Below, in pieces: positions 36,394-45,234 of a DNA stretch of 64,000 bases (positions are counted from its first letter, which is position 1; every line of letters begins with the position of its first letter). Source of the DNA: an uncultured Bacilli bacterium (GTDB taxonomy: Bacteria > Bacillota_I > Bacilli_A > RF39 > UBA660); contig CAKOLH010000002.1 in NCBI GenBank assembly GCA_934096105.1, forward strand, positions 1-64,000, in the 5' to 3' direction. Position numbers and translations under genes: made by a program. The notes beneath the pieces were generated by a model. The model did no database searches, had not been told where the DNA came from, and worked only from the letters and a program-made list of their open reading frames with translations.

Positions 36394-38115
36394 TTGAATA
36401 GTGTTGATATTGAAAAATTCGCTACTAATAAGGTTGAAGAACTTATTTTGAAAAATAGTGATTTTTTAAGTCCTTATATTAACTCTAATGACAAAACTCC
36501 ATTATGGGATGGGAATATTTATATTTACAATAATAATTCTAAAACAAATAATTCATTTGAAGGAAAAATTGATGTACAAATAAAAGGAAGACAAGTAAAT
36601 AGTTTTAAAGATAATAATACTTACCAATTTGATGTTGAAACCTTAAGAGGGTATCAAAAAGAAATTAAAGGAACTTTATTATTAGTCGTTGATTTTATGA
36701 ACATTGATAATTATAAAATATATTATTGCAACCTATTACCAGTAGATTTATACCAAATTTTAAAAGGCTTAAGAGAAGAACAAAAAACTGTTTCCTTAAA
36801 ATTAAAAGAAATTAATGAAAAAACTGCATTAAATTTCAAAAATGTTTGTATAAATTTTTATAAAAATTCTATCAAACAAGCTAATAAGAGAATAATAGAA
36901 GAATCAGAATTTAATAATATAGAAGAACTTAATTTTGAGGTTTTTGTAAAAAAATCTGAGTATGAAGAATATTTGGAAGGCGCTGATGTTTATACTTATG
37001 CAAAAATGAAAGGTACTCATGAAGAGGTTGTAACCCCAAAAGGTAAATGGAAGGCATTTTCTACAGTAAAAAAGAATATTTTTGTAAATAATAAAAAGTT
37101 TTATTCTCAATACACTATTATGGGTAAAAATGGTAATGAACTAGTTGTTGGTCCAATTACAATAGAGAGATTGAGTGGGAAGATTCATCTTAAATTAGAA
37201 GGAACTCCTAAAAAAAGAATAAAAGATTTAGAGTTTATTATTAATGTGTTAAAAGAGCAATATATTATGTTTGATACTACAAAATATGATTTGCCTTTTA
37301 CAGATATTGAAATGATAAATAAAAATATTGAAATTTATAGTAAACAGTTAAATTATTTTAAGAAAATAATTAAATTATTTAAGTTTTTTAACACAGAGTT
37401 TGATATTGATTATGATCAATTAAGTGATGTTGATTTAAGAAACTTACATTATTTGATGAGCTTATATGATGGAGTTTTTCCTAAAAATGTGAGAGAATTA
37501 CAAAAATATTATATTAATATAAATAAGTATAAATTTATATTTGTTCTTGTGTTTAATGGAAATAAAATCTATAATTTTTATTCACAAGAAATGATTGATA
37601 ATACTTTATGTGTAATGATATGTGATGGTAAAGAAATTCAAACAGGTATTTATTCTAATTTGCTACCTGAAGAATATTTAAAAGTAAATAATTTTAATGA
37701 AAAGATAATTCTTAAAAGTTTTAAGAATATTGAAATAACTGATGAAGTATTGGACTCAATTAATATACTAATGCTAAGTTTTTTAAAATCATATGATCAA
37801 TGTAATGATAGAAAGTATTTGAATTTAGCAGATAAATTAAGTCAAATTATTTGTAAAAACAGAGTAAATGATATTGATTTAATTAATTCTAAACAAATAA
37901 AGCATAGAAAGAACAAATTATCATTTAATGATAGAAAATTACTAAATGCAATTGGTGAAAAATCAGAATACAAAAAAGATTATCAAGTTTTATGTTGCAT
38001 AGATATTTTACTAGATAATACTTTTAACTTTAATATGCATTATAAAAACATGAAGAAAAAAGAAAGGGAAATATTTAACGAATGGCCAATATATAATTTA
38101 TTAAAAAAAGTATAA
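36394..38115 (+). CDS. Putative PD-(D/E)XK-type nuclease/defence protein of unknown family
   Basis: About 573 aa. The N-terminal about 130 residues look like a restriction-endonuclease fold resembling DUF4365: an acidic residue in PLWDGNIYIY (Asp39), then KIDVQIKGR (Gln62-x-Lys64) and a hydrophobic strand GTLLLVVDFM. The remaining about 430 residues match nothing I know and lack membrane segments. AGAGGAAG (36378-36385) favours the TTG at 36394 over the GTG at 36385. Base and codon use (AAA and ACA rather than AAG and ACT) differ from the neighbours, suggesting transfer. It shares the island with AbiEi/AbiEii, so a defence or plasmid/phage-related role is inferred, not shown. Confidence 0.5.
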   Translation: MNSVDIEKFATNKVEELILKNSDFLSPYINSNDKTPLWDGNIYIYNNNSKTNNSFEGKIDVQIKGRQVNSFKDNNTYQFDVETLRGYQKEIKGTLLLVVDFMNIDNYKIYYCNLLPVDLYQILKGLREEQKTVSLKLKEINEKTALNFKNVCINFYKNSIKQANKRIIEESEFNNIEELNFEVFVKKSEYEEYLEGADVYTYAKMKGTHEEVVTPKGKWKAFSTVKKNIFVNNKKFYSQYTIMGKNGNELVVGPITIERLSGKIHLKLEGTPKKRIKDLEFIINVLKEQYIMFDTTKYDLPFTDIEMINKNIEIYSKQLNYFKKIIKLFKFFNTEFDIDYDQLSDVDLRNLHYLMSLYDGVFPKNVRELQKYYININKYKFIFVLVFNGNKIYNFYSQEMIDNTLCVMICDGKEIQTGIYSNLLPEEYLKVNNFNEKIILKSFKNIEITDEVLDSINILMLSFLKSYDQCNDRKYLNLADKLSQIICKNRVNDIDLINSKQIKHRKNKLSFNDRKLLNAIGEKSEYKKDYQVLCCIDILLDNTFNFNMHYKNMKKKEREIFNEWPIYNLLKKV

Positions 38116-38180
38116 ATAGTTTTGTTACTTTCAAAATTAAAATATTTAAAAAATAATTAAAAAAGTAACAAAAACTATTT
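38114..38180. promoter_or_regulatory. Long inverted repeat between the nuclease-like gene and abiEi
   Basis: AAATAGTTTTGTTACTTT (38114-38131) and AAAGTAACAAAAACTATTT (38162-38180) are inverted repeats with a single extra A, separated by about 30 nt. Either a terminator for the nuclease-like gene or the operator bound by AbiEi, which in known AbiE systems represses its own promoter via inverted repeats. A TATAAT follows at 38201-38206. Confidence 0.6.
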
Positions 38181-38228
38181 TCTTTTATGGTTTATTATTG
38201 TATAATTATTATAAGAGAGGTGTTGCTT

Positions 38229-38822
38229 ATGAATGATTTAGAAAAAATTTTACAATTAGTACAAAAAAATGATGGACACATTACTACTAAAGAAGTGGTA
38301 GATAATAGACTAAACAAAATGGCATTAAAAAGATTATGTGATGGTGGAATATTAGAGAGAGTATCAACTGGATATTATTCATTACCTAATATGATTAATG
38401 ATGACTATTATAAAATAATTTCTAAAAGTAAAAATGCTATATTTTCTTATACTACATCTTTATTTTTACATGAACTATCAGATAGAACACCACTATATTT
38501 TGACATTACAGTACCTCGTGGTTATGGCGGACCATTACAAAATATTGATGTCGTATCACTTCATTATGTAGATAATAATATTTTAAACTTAGGGATGGAA
38601 ATTATTAAATCTCCATTTGGTATGGATATTAAATGTTATGATGTTGAAAGAACTATTTGTGATATTATTAAAGATAAAAATCATATGGATAAAGAAATAT
38701 ATACTAAGGCTTTAAAATGGTATGCCGAAAGAAAAGATAAAGATATGTTGAAACTTGCTAAGTATTCAAAAAAATTAAATATTGAAAAAGAAGTAGCGGA
38801 AATTATGCAGGTAATTTTATAA
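38229..38822 (+). CDS. abiEi: AbiEi-type antitoxin (type IV toxin-antitoxin)
   Basis: 197 aa. An N-terminal winged-helix domain (HITTKEVVDNRLNKMALKRL, GGILERVSTGYYSLP) and a C-terminal antitoxin domain with FSYTTSLFLHELSDRTP, the AbiEi_4 pattern. AbiEi represses the operon and counteracts the AbiEii nucleotidyltransferase. The ATG at 38229 is preceded by AGAGAGGTG; an upstream in-frame start at 38187 lies across the -10. The stop overlaps the toxin start by one base (TAATG). Confidence 0.9.
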   Translation: MNDLEKILQLVQKNDGHITTKEVVDNRLNKMALKRLCDGGILERVSTGYYSLPNMINDDYYKIISKSKNAIFSYTTSLFLHELSDRTPLYFDITVPRGYGGPLQNIDVVSLHYVDNNILNLGMEIIKSPFGMDIKCYDVERTICDIIKDKNHMDKEIYTKALKWYAERKDKDMLKLAKYSKKLNIEKEVAEIMQVIL

Positions 38823-39673
38823 TGAATAGTGATAAACTTAATGCCCTTATTAAAAAGTGTGCTAATGGAAGCAATGATGTATCACTACATCTTCATCAAA
38901 TGTTTTTCTTTGAACATGTATTAATGAGATTAGAAAAAAGCAAGTATAAAGAAAACATAATTTTAAAGGGTGGTGTATTACTTTCTTCAATTATAGGAAG
39001 CGATATGAGAACCACAAAAGATATAGATGCTACTTTAAAAAGTATTCCACTTAATGAAGAGTCTATTAGGAATATTTTTGAAGAAATATTATCAATAGAT
39101 ATAAAAGATGGTTTTATTTTTAAAATTGAAAGTGTTAAAGATATTAGATTAGATGATGTTTATGGTGGTTATAGAATAAATGTATATGGAGAATTTGATA
39201 AATTAAAAACCCATTTCTTTATAGAAGTAACTACAGGAGATATCATTACACCGAGAGAGATAAAATATAAGTATAGTTCTATTTTTGAAGATAAAACTAT
39301 TAACATTATGGCATATACAATTGAAACTATAATTGCTGAAAAATTTGAAAGTATAATTAGTAAAAATATTTCTACAACTAGAGCAAAGGATTTTTATGAT
39401 ATGTATATTATAGTTAATAATCATATTGATAAAGTAAATAAAGTTACACTTGTTAAAGCAATAGAAAGAACTTTTAAACATAGAAGCACAAATTTTAATA
39501 TAGAATACTTAAATGATATATTTGAAATAATAAAAGATAGTATTGTATTAAAAGAATTATTTGATAATTATAGTAGGAAACTTAACTATGTAAGAAATGT
39601 GAAATTTGAAGATACTATTGATGCAATAAAGCAAATAATAGATATATTAGAACAAGAGTTAGTAACTGTTTAA
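38822..39673 (+). CDS. abiEii: AbiEii-type toxin (nucleotidyltransferase)
   Basis: 283 aa with the nucleotidyltransferase signature ILKGGVLL...RTTKDIDATL (GG, then the two metal Asp in DID), the DUF1814/AbiEii pattern. Such toxins transfer nucleotides to tRNA or other targets and abort phage growth. Coupled to abiEi by a TAATG overlap. Its codon use resembles the other island genes rather than the host genes. Confidence 0.92.
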   Translation: MNSDKLNALIKKCANGSNDVSLHLHQMFFFEHVLMRLEKSKYKENIILKGGVLLSSIIGSDMRTTKDIDATLKSIPLNEESIRNIFEEILSIDIKDGFIFKIESVKDIRLDDVYGGYRINVYGEFDKLKTHFFIEVTTGDIITPREIKYKYSSIFEDKTINIMAYTIETIIAEKFESIISKNISTTRAKDFYDMYIIVNNHIDKVNKVTLVKAIERTFKHRSTNFNIEYLNDIFEIIKDSIVLKELFDNYSRKLNYVRNVKFEDTIDAIKQIIDILEQELVTV

Positions 39674-39935
39674 TTGATAGGAGTTTAAATTGTATAAAAA
39701 ATGAAATATATGAATACTTAATAAATTATGGATTTAGTAAAGAGATTTTAGATAAATTTGAAAAATTAAATTAAAATTCTTTTTGTAAAAAGTTATGTTA
39801 AACTTTATGGCTGATTGGTATATTCATCATATGCAATATTCAAATCAATAGGCATTTCCATAGAAAATATTTCATTTGATTTAATATAATTATTATCTAT
39901 TATTATATTGGAATAAGATTCAGTCCTTAACTTAT
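39674..39935. other. Non-coding stretch with a short relic frame and a terminator-like hairpin
   Basis: An open frame without a usable start (39667-39774, ending YGFSKEILDKFEKLN) may be the tail of a lost gene. GATTCAG (39918-39924) and CTGAATC (39941-39947) form a perfect stem with a T-run on the plus strand; it overlaps the end of the transposase remnant. Nothing else is evident. Confidence 0.4.
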
Positions 39936-40225
39936 TTAAACTGAATCTTTTTTCATGATGAATATATATGCAAACCAATTTAGATATTCTTGTAAATGTT
40001 TTGCTGATACACCTCTAAATCTACTTAACCAAACCTCTAATTGAGAATGAACTCCATTTTGACCATTACTATGAAAACCAGATGGGACTGCATTTAACTT
40101 CAAGTTGTTTTCTAAACAAAATTTCTGATATGCACTTGCACTATCAGCATTTATAGACTTTGCATTATTTAACTTTTTTCCTAAACTATTTTCTAACATT
40201 TCAATAGTACATCTACCAAGCTCCA
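39936..40225 (-). pseudogene. C-terminal fragment of an ISXO2-like (IS1595-family) transposase
   Basis: About 96 residues in frame without a start: ELGRCTIEM, then NADSASAYQKF, FHSNGQNGVHSQLEVWLSRF and GVSAKHLQEYLNWFAYIF, the C-terminal block of ISXO2-like transposases (Asp, His-Asn-Gly, the Glu region and the LQ-YLNW end). The N-terminal two thirds are absent: the frame is cut exactly where homology to the upstream region of the transpeptidase begins (about 40226-40236). A remnant that may have helped create the duplication. Confidence 0.8.
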
Positions 40226-40322
40226 GGATAAAAATATGAAATTTTTATTAATCAAAATATTTATACTTTTCTTTGTAATTTATACTGGAATGCTTGAATA
40301 TTCTTTAATAGGTGAGACTACT

Positions 40323-42230
40323 ATGTTTGATAAGGGTATACATAAAAGAATTAAAATAGTACTTTTGATAGTGGTATTTGTATTTTTTCTTGTTATTGGT
40401 AAAGTATTTTATATTGAGGTTATTGAATATAGAAAACTCAATACTTTAGCTAGTGGACTATGGAGTAGAAATCTACCTATTGAGGCTGATAGGGGTAAAA
40501 TATATACTGTTGATGGAGAGGCTGTAGCTGGTAATCTTACTACTACTTCTTTGGTATTTATTCCAAATCAAATTAAAGATAAGGATTTAGTAGCTACAAA
40601 AATAAGTGAAATACTTGGAGTTGATAAAAGTGTTATTGAAGAACATTTATATAAAAAGTCAATGATGGAAAGAGTGCATCCTGAAGGAAGAAGACTATCT
40701 TATGACATTGCGGATAAGATAGCAGAACTTAATTTTGAGGGAGTATATTTGCTTAAAGAATCCAAGAGATACTATCCTCATGATGAGATGCTTTCACATG
40801 TACTTGGTTATGTTGGTATTGATAATCAAGGTCTTAGCGGGCTTGAACTTGAGTATGATAAAATACTTACTGGGGAGTATGGTTCTATTCAGTATTTTTC
40901 TGATGCAAAGGGAAATAATTTAGATAGAAATTCGGTATATGTGGAACCAGAGGATGGTCTTGATATATATTTGACTGTTAATTATAAGATTCAGTCTTCT
41001 ATTGAGAGAGAACTTGATAATATTGTGACTAAATATAACCCAGAAGGGGCTTGGGCTTTGGCAATGGATCCGAATACTGGTGAGATACTTGGAATGAGTT
41101 CAAGACCTAATTTTAATCCTAATAAATATCAGGATTATAGTGTGGAAACTATTAATAGAAATATGGCTATATGGGCTAGTTATGAACCTGGTAGTACATT
41201 TAAAATATTGACACTTAGTGCGGCAGTTAATGAGGGGAAGGTTGATTTAGTTAAAGATACTTTCTTTGATGGTGGTTCAGTTAATGTTGATGGAGCAAGA
41301 ATTAAGTGTTGGAAACATGGAGGACATGGTTCACAGACTTTTCTAGAGGTCGTTCAAAATTCTTGCAACCCGGGGTTTGTTGAACTTGGTAATAGACTTG
41401 GTAAAGAGAAACTATTTGATTATATTTATAAATTTGGATATGGTAAGAAAACGGGTATTGATTTAAATGGAGAGAGTACTGGTATTTTATTTAATTTATC
41501 TAAAGTTGGTCCTGTAGAGCTTGCTACGACAGCATTTGGTCAAGGAGTTAGTGTTACTGCGCTTCAACAAGTTACGGCAGTTAGTGCAGCGATTAATGGA
41601 GGTACTTTGTATAAACCATATATAGTTAAAAGAGTAGTGGAACATGAAACTGGACAAATTGTTAATGAGATTAAACCTACTGCTGTTAGAGAGAATATTG
41701 TTACTAAGGATACTAGTGAAAAAGTTAGAATGACTTTAGAGTCAGTTGTTTCTTTAGGTACTGGGCGTAATGCTTATATAGATGGTTATAGGGTAGGAGG
41801 TAAAACAGGTACTGCTCAAAAGGTTAATAATGGTGTATATATGTCTGGTAATTATATTGTTTCTTTTATAGGCTTTTTACCAGCGAATGATCCTAAGATA
41901 GTAGTATACCTAGCTATTGATAATCCAAAAGGAGTTACACAGTATGGTGGTACAGTTAGTGCTCCTATTGTTAAGAATATTATGGAAGATGCAATCGTGG
42001 CTTTAAATATTGAAAAGCAGGATGGTGGTACTGAAAAGAAATATCAATGGTATGATAAAAAATACTATGATGTAGAGAATGTTATTGGATTATCTAAGAA
42101 AGAGGCTACTTCTAAACTTAAAGATTTTGTAATAGAATATAGTGGTAGTGGGGATAATGTTATTAATCAGTCTCCAGAAGGGGGTACTAGATTAATAGAG
42201 GGTTCTAGTATTAGATTATATTTGGGATAA
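40323..42230 (+). CDS. PASTA-domain transpeptidase (class B PBP, SpoVD/FtsI type)
   Basis: Cross-links peptidoglycan at the septum or spore cortex. N-terminal membrane anchor (IVLLIVVFVFFLVIGKVFYI), PBP dimer domain with RGKIYTVDG and PHDEMLSHVLGYVG, transpeptidase domain with SxxK in PGSTFKI, SxN in NSCNPGF and KTG in GGKTGTAQ, then one C-terminal PASTA domain (about 580-635). A PASTA domain and the mraY neighbourhood fit SpoVD or FtsI; spoVE/ftsW lies 5 kb away. AGGTGAG precedes the ATG at 40323; frames upstream to 40236 are open but derive from the leader. A decayed second copy lies at 35437. Confidence 0.93.
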   Translation: MFDKGIHKRIKIVLLIVVFVFFLVIGKVFYIEVIEYRKLNTLASGLWSRNLPIEADRGKIYTVDGEAVAGNLTTTSLVFIPNQIKDKDLVATKISEILGVDKSVIEEHLYKKSMMERVHPEGRRLSYDIADKIAELNFEGVYLLKESKRYYPHDEMLSHVLGYVGIDNQGLSGLELEYDKILTGEYGSIQYFSDAKGNNLDRNSVYVEPEDGLDIYLTVNYKIQSSIERELDNIVTKYNPEGAWALAMDPNTGEILGMSSRPNFNPNKYQDYSVETINRNMAIWASYEPGSTFKILTLSAAVNEGKVDLVKDTFFDGGSVNVDGARIKCWKHGGHGSQTFLEVVQNSCNPGFVELGNRLGKEKLFDYIYKFGYGKKTGIDLNGESTGILFNLSKVGPVELATTAFGQGVSVTALQQVTAVSAAINGGTLYKPYIVKRVVEHETGQIVNEIKPTAVRENIVTKDTSEKVRMTLESVVSLGTGRNAYIDGYRVGGKTGTAQKVNNGVYMSGNYIVSFIGFLPANDPKIVVYLAIDNPKGVTQYGGTVSAPIVKNIMEDAIVALNIEKQDGGTEKKYQWYDKKYYDVENVIGLSKKEATSKLKDFVIEYSGSGDNVINQSPEGGTRLIEGSSIRLYLG

Positions 42231-42284
42231 TTTGCATTTTTAACTTAATTATGATATAATATCCAGCAATTAATGGGGGTTATT

Positions 42285-43142
42285 ATGGAAATAATTAATA
42301 TGACTAGTGAGGATATTGGTAATTTAAAGAAATTATCATTTGACTTTTTTAATGCAAAGGGTGATTTATTACTTTTTAGATATAATAATGTACTTAGATT
42401 ACTAAAAACATTAGATGATTTTACTGAAGATGATTTTCAAAAACATTTTAATGCAATTAGTTTACTAGATAAATATAAAAATTATCTTCCTAGTGATTTT
42501 GTTATACCTGATTTTTTAGTTAGAGTTAATAATATTATTAAGTTTTTTGCTATTAATTATGTTTATGGTAATAATCTTAGCGTGGTTTTAAAAGATGACA
42601 ATGTTTCTTTAGAAAGAAAGAAGAACTATTTAAAAAGAATAGGTTTTATACTTAGACAGATGGATAGTATTAGAAAGAATACAGAGTTAAAGAACTTTTA
42701 TTTAGCGGATATTCATGAAGATAATTTTATTGTGGATAAGGCAGGAGTTCTTCGTACTATTGATTTGGATGGTGGTAAGTTTAGTGAAGATAATAATCCT
42801 GTAGTTAAATATTTAAGTCCTGTTTCTTTATTTGCAAAGTGTAATACTTCTAAATATAAGATTGATATGAGTAATCCTTATTTTGCTTCTTATATAGTGG
42901 ATAAAAATACGGATATTTATTGTTATAGTATTGTTATTTTAAATTATTTATATAATGGTAAGATAAATGGTGTTAGTATGAATGAATTTTATGATTTTCT
43001 TACTAAAATGAGTGATATAGGTATTGATAAAGAATTAATTGGATGTTTTGAAAGATTATTTGATGATAGAGATAATATTAATCCTTGTGATTATATTGAT
43101 ACTTTAACTCCTAGTCAAATTAAAAAATTAAGAATTAAATAG
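42285..43142 (+). CDS. Protein-kinase-fold (phosphotransferase-like) protein
   Basis: About 285 aa with kinase-fold features: a catalytic-loop-like LADIHEDNFIV (His144, Asp146, Asn147) and RTIDLDGG (Asp162, DFG-like), plus a possible ATP-binding Lys in the N-lobe. It lacks clear glycine-rich-loop signatures, so it could be an aminoglycoside-phosphotransferase-like or lipopolysaccharide-kinase-like enzyme, or inactive. It sits between the transpeptidase and mraY, so a link to cell-wall synthesis is possible but not shown. The ATG at 42285 has GGGGG upstream. Confidence 0.65.
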   Translation: MEIINMTSEDIGNLKKLSFDFFNAKGDLLLFRYNNVLRLLKTLDDFTEDDFQKHFNAISLLDKYKNYLPSDFVIPDFLVRVNNIIKFFAINYVYGNNLSVVLKDDNVSLERKKNYLKRIGFILRQMDSIRKNTELKNFYLADIHEDNFIVDKAGVLRTIDLDGGKFSEDNNPVVKYLSPVSLFAKCNTSKYKIDMSNPYFASYIVDKNTDIYCYSIVILNYLYNGKINGVSMNEFYDFLTKMSDIGIDKELIGCFERLFDDRDNINPCDYIDTLTPSQIKKLRIK

Positions 43143-43233
43143 TTTACAAATTGATGTAAAGTAATAAAAAGATACTATTTATTTAAAAATATGTATGGTA
43201 TAATAGAAGTGGTATTAGAAATGGAGTGATAGA

Positions 43234-44226
43234 ATGCTAACTTTAACGAAGTCATTATTTGCTTTAATGCTTGGTTTTATTAGTTCAACAATATTTGGAC
43301 TTATAGCTATTCCTTTTTTGAAGAAATTAAAAGCAGGACAGAATATTAATATTTATGTTGAGGCTCATAGAAGTAAGGCTGGTACTCCTACGATGGGTGG
43401 GATTATATTTATAATTCCTACTATTGCAATAACTGTATTTTTACTTTTGACGGGAAAGATAGAATACTCGGTTAATTTAATGATTGTACTGTTTGTTTTC
43501 TTCTCGTATGCTTTAATAGGATTCTTAGATGACTTTATTAGTCTTAGAAGAAAATCTAATAAGGGACTTACACAATTTCAAAAGTTATTACTTCAACTTA
43601 TTGTAGCATTAGTTTTTTATGTATTATTTAGACAATTTACTTCAGGCGATTCTTATCTTAGAATATCTGCTTTAGGTATTGATTGGAATCTAGGTTGGTT
43701 CTATGGAGTATTTATATTATTCTTACTAGTAGGATCTTCTAATGCAGTTAATTTAACTGATGGATTAGATGGGCTTGCTGGTGGGTTATCTGCGATATCA
43801 TTTTTGGCTTTTGGTCTTATAGCAATGGGTAGCTGGTGGATTGAAGGTAATTCTGATATGGGTATTTTCTGTTTTATTTTGGTAGGTAGTATTATGGGAT
43901 TTCTTGTATATAATAGTAATCCTGCTAAAGTATTTATGGGAGATACTGGTAGTTTGACTTTGGGGGCTACAATGGCTACGATAGCTATTCTTACTTCACA
44001 TGAATTATCCTTGGTATTAATTGGGGGAGTATTTGTTATTGAAACTTTAACTGTTATTATACAAATAACTTCTGTAGTACTATTAAAAAGAAAAGTGTTT
44101 TTAATGACTCCTATCCATCATCATTTTGAAAGATTGGGATGGAAAGAGAATGATATTGTTAAACTATTCTGGATAGTTGGATTTATTCTTAGTATGTTAG
44201 CCTTAATATATGGAGTATGGTTATAA
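43234..44226 (+). CDS. mraY: Phospho-N-acetylmuramoyl-pentapeptide-transferase
   Basis: Makes lipid I from UDP-MurNAc-pentapeptide and undecaprenyl phosphate in the membrane. About ten hydrophobic segments, with GTPTMGG, FLDDFISLRRKSNKGLTQ (catalytic Asp pair), NLTDGLDGLAGG, KVFMGDTGSL and PIHHHFE, all invariant MraY blocks. 330 aa, normal. TATAAT at 43199-43204 gives it its own promoter. The usual neighbours murD/murE/ftsW are not adjacent, so the dcw cluster is split. Confidence 0.96.
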   Translation: MLTLTKSLFALMLGFISSTIFGLIAIPFLKKLKAGQNINIYVEAHRSKAGTPTMGGIIFIIPTIAITVFLLLTGKIEYSVNLMIVLFVFFSYALIGFLDDFISLRRKSNKGLTQFQKLLLQLIVALVFYVLFRQFTSGDSYLRISALGIDWNLGWFYGVFILFLLVGSSNAVNLTDGLDGLAGGLSAISFLAFGLIAMGSWWIEGNSDMGIFCFILVGSIMGFLVYNSNPAKVFMGDTGSLTLGATMATIAILTSHELSLVLIGGVFVIETLTVIIQITSVVLLKRKVFLMTPIHHHFERLGWKENDIVKLFWIVGFILSMLALIYGVWL

Positions 44227-44262
44227 TAAGAGTGTATTTGAATAATACATTCTTTTTATATT

Positions 44263-44345
44263 CACTGTAAGTCTATGGTCTTACAGTGTTCTTTTTAGCC
44301 TAAGGTCTAAAAAGAATATATCTACATATCTATTATATATAAGCC
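44263..44345 (-). repeat. Structured intergenic repeat, copy D
   Basis: Minus strand: box CTTATATATAATAG (44343-44330), stem-loop CTTTTTAG/CTAAAAAG (44314-44291) with loop ACCTTAGG, stem-loop CACTGTAAG/CTTACAGTG (44288-44263) with loop ACCATAGA. The second stem differs from copies A and G by C-G to G-C and from copy F by T-A to G-C at the fifth pair, a compensatory change. Lies just after mraY. Confidence 0.85.
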
Positions 44346-44429
44346 ATATCTATATATTTAGTATAAATTGTTCTATAAAGTACTTGTATAAATATTTAAT
44401 TTATGATAATATTTATATGTAAGGTAGAT

Positions 44430-44490
44430 AGATTGATTTATTCTAAATATTTATAATTTTTATATATTTTTTAGAATAAAAATCAATAGG
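44430..44490 (+). promoter_or_regulatory. Large hairpin in the leader of the TasA-like pair
   Basis: GATTTATTCTAAA and TTTAGAATAAAAATC are inverted repeats about 15 nt apart, with small bulges. It precedes a strong SD and short ORF. Together with the following ORF and terminator hairpin it looks like a structured leader. Confidence 0.5.
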
Positions 44491-44506
44491 AAAGGAGGCC
44501 CTTCTT

Positions 44507-44572
44507 ATGATTAAAATGGTAAATAGAAATGTTAACTATTTGTTAATTAGGGGGGGGGTGAAAGCCTATTAA
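44507..44572 (+). CDS. 21-codon leader ORF containing a run of nine G
   Basis: AAAGGAGG (44491-44498) lies 8 nt before an ATG that opens a 21-codon frame (MIKMVNRNVNYLLIRGGVKAY). Codons 15-18 run through nine consecutive G (44550-44558), exceptional in this AT-rich sequence. Gain of one G (or loss of two) would extend the frame to a stop inside the following hairpin at about 44656; loss of one G would stop it at once. It is followed by a strong terminator-like hairpin before the TasA-like genes. A slippage-dependent leader peptide is plausible; no coding function is shown. Confidence 0.45.
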   Translation: MIKMVNRNVNYLLIRGGVKAY

Positions 44573-44609
44573 CCTATATAAATAAAGGAATTATAAATAA
44601 TTTTAATAT

Positions 44610-44663
44610 AAAGACTATAAAGAGAACTAATAGAAATATTAGTCTTTCTTTATAGTCTTTTTG
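44610..44663 (+). terminator. Long terminator or attenuator hairpin before the TasA-like pair
   Basis: AAGACTATAAAGA and TCTTTATAGTCTT form a 13-bp stem with an inner ACTAAT/ATTAGT stem, followed by TTTTTG. It lies 23 nt before the downstream gene start, so it could act as an attenuator. Confidence 0.8.
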
Positions 44664-44685
44664 TATTATAGAGAAGAGGTATGTT

Positions 44686-45234
44686 ATGAAAAGGACTAAA
44701 TTAATATTATTAATAACTATAATAGTAATATTCATAATTGGAGTTACTTATGCTTGGTATACTTGGACTGGCGTATCTTCAGTTAAAGGAAATTCAGAAT
44801 GTTTTGTTGTCGATTATGTTAAGGGTAGAGATATTGGGAGTAATGAAAATATTCAAGTATTAAGTTTAGGCGAAAGTGCTAAAGATGGATTATCTTCAAC
44901 CGCAGAACTAAGTTTAAATGGAAACTGTTCTATTAATGTAGGTAATGGGGTAGTTTATTTAGATGTTGATAGTGCTACTTCAGATATTTTAATTACCAGT
45001 GGGGCATTAAAGTATCAAGTAGTATATGGTAATGACTTCTTAGCAAATGGTACCATTACAAGTAAGGGAACAAATACATTGTATGATAGTATAAGAGTTA
45101 CAGATAAAAAATTACCACTTACAGTTGTTGTATGGCTTGATAGTTCGAAAGTAACTGACAGTAATAGGGATGATATATTATCTTCTGCTTTTAGTGGTAA
45201 GATAAATGTAAAAGTAGAAAGTAGGAGAGCATAA
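44686..45234 (+). CDS. TasA-like secreted protein 3
   Basis: 182 aa: a short basic N-terminus, hydrophobic segment LILLITIIVIFIIGVTYAW, then a secreted beta-rich domain with two Cys (SECFVVDY, NGNCSINV). The GVTYAWY exit resembles SipW-processed TasA-type signals. GAGAAGAGGT precedes the ATG. It overlaps the next gene by one base (TAATG), so the two are co-expressed. Confidence 0.62.
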   Translation: MKRTKLILLITIIVIFIIGVTYAWYTWTGVSSVKGNSECFVVDYVKGRDIGSNENIQVLSLGESAKDGLSSTAELSLNGNCSINVGNGVVYLDVDSATSDILITSGALKYQVVYGNDFLANGTITSKGTNTLYDSIRVTDKKLPLTVVVWLDSSKVTDSNRDDILSSAFSGKINVKVESRRA

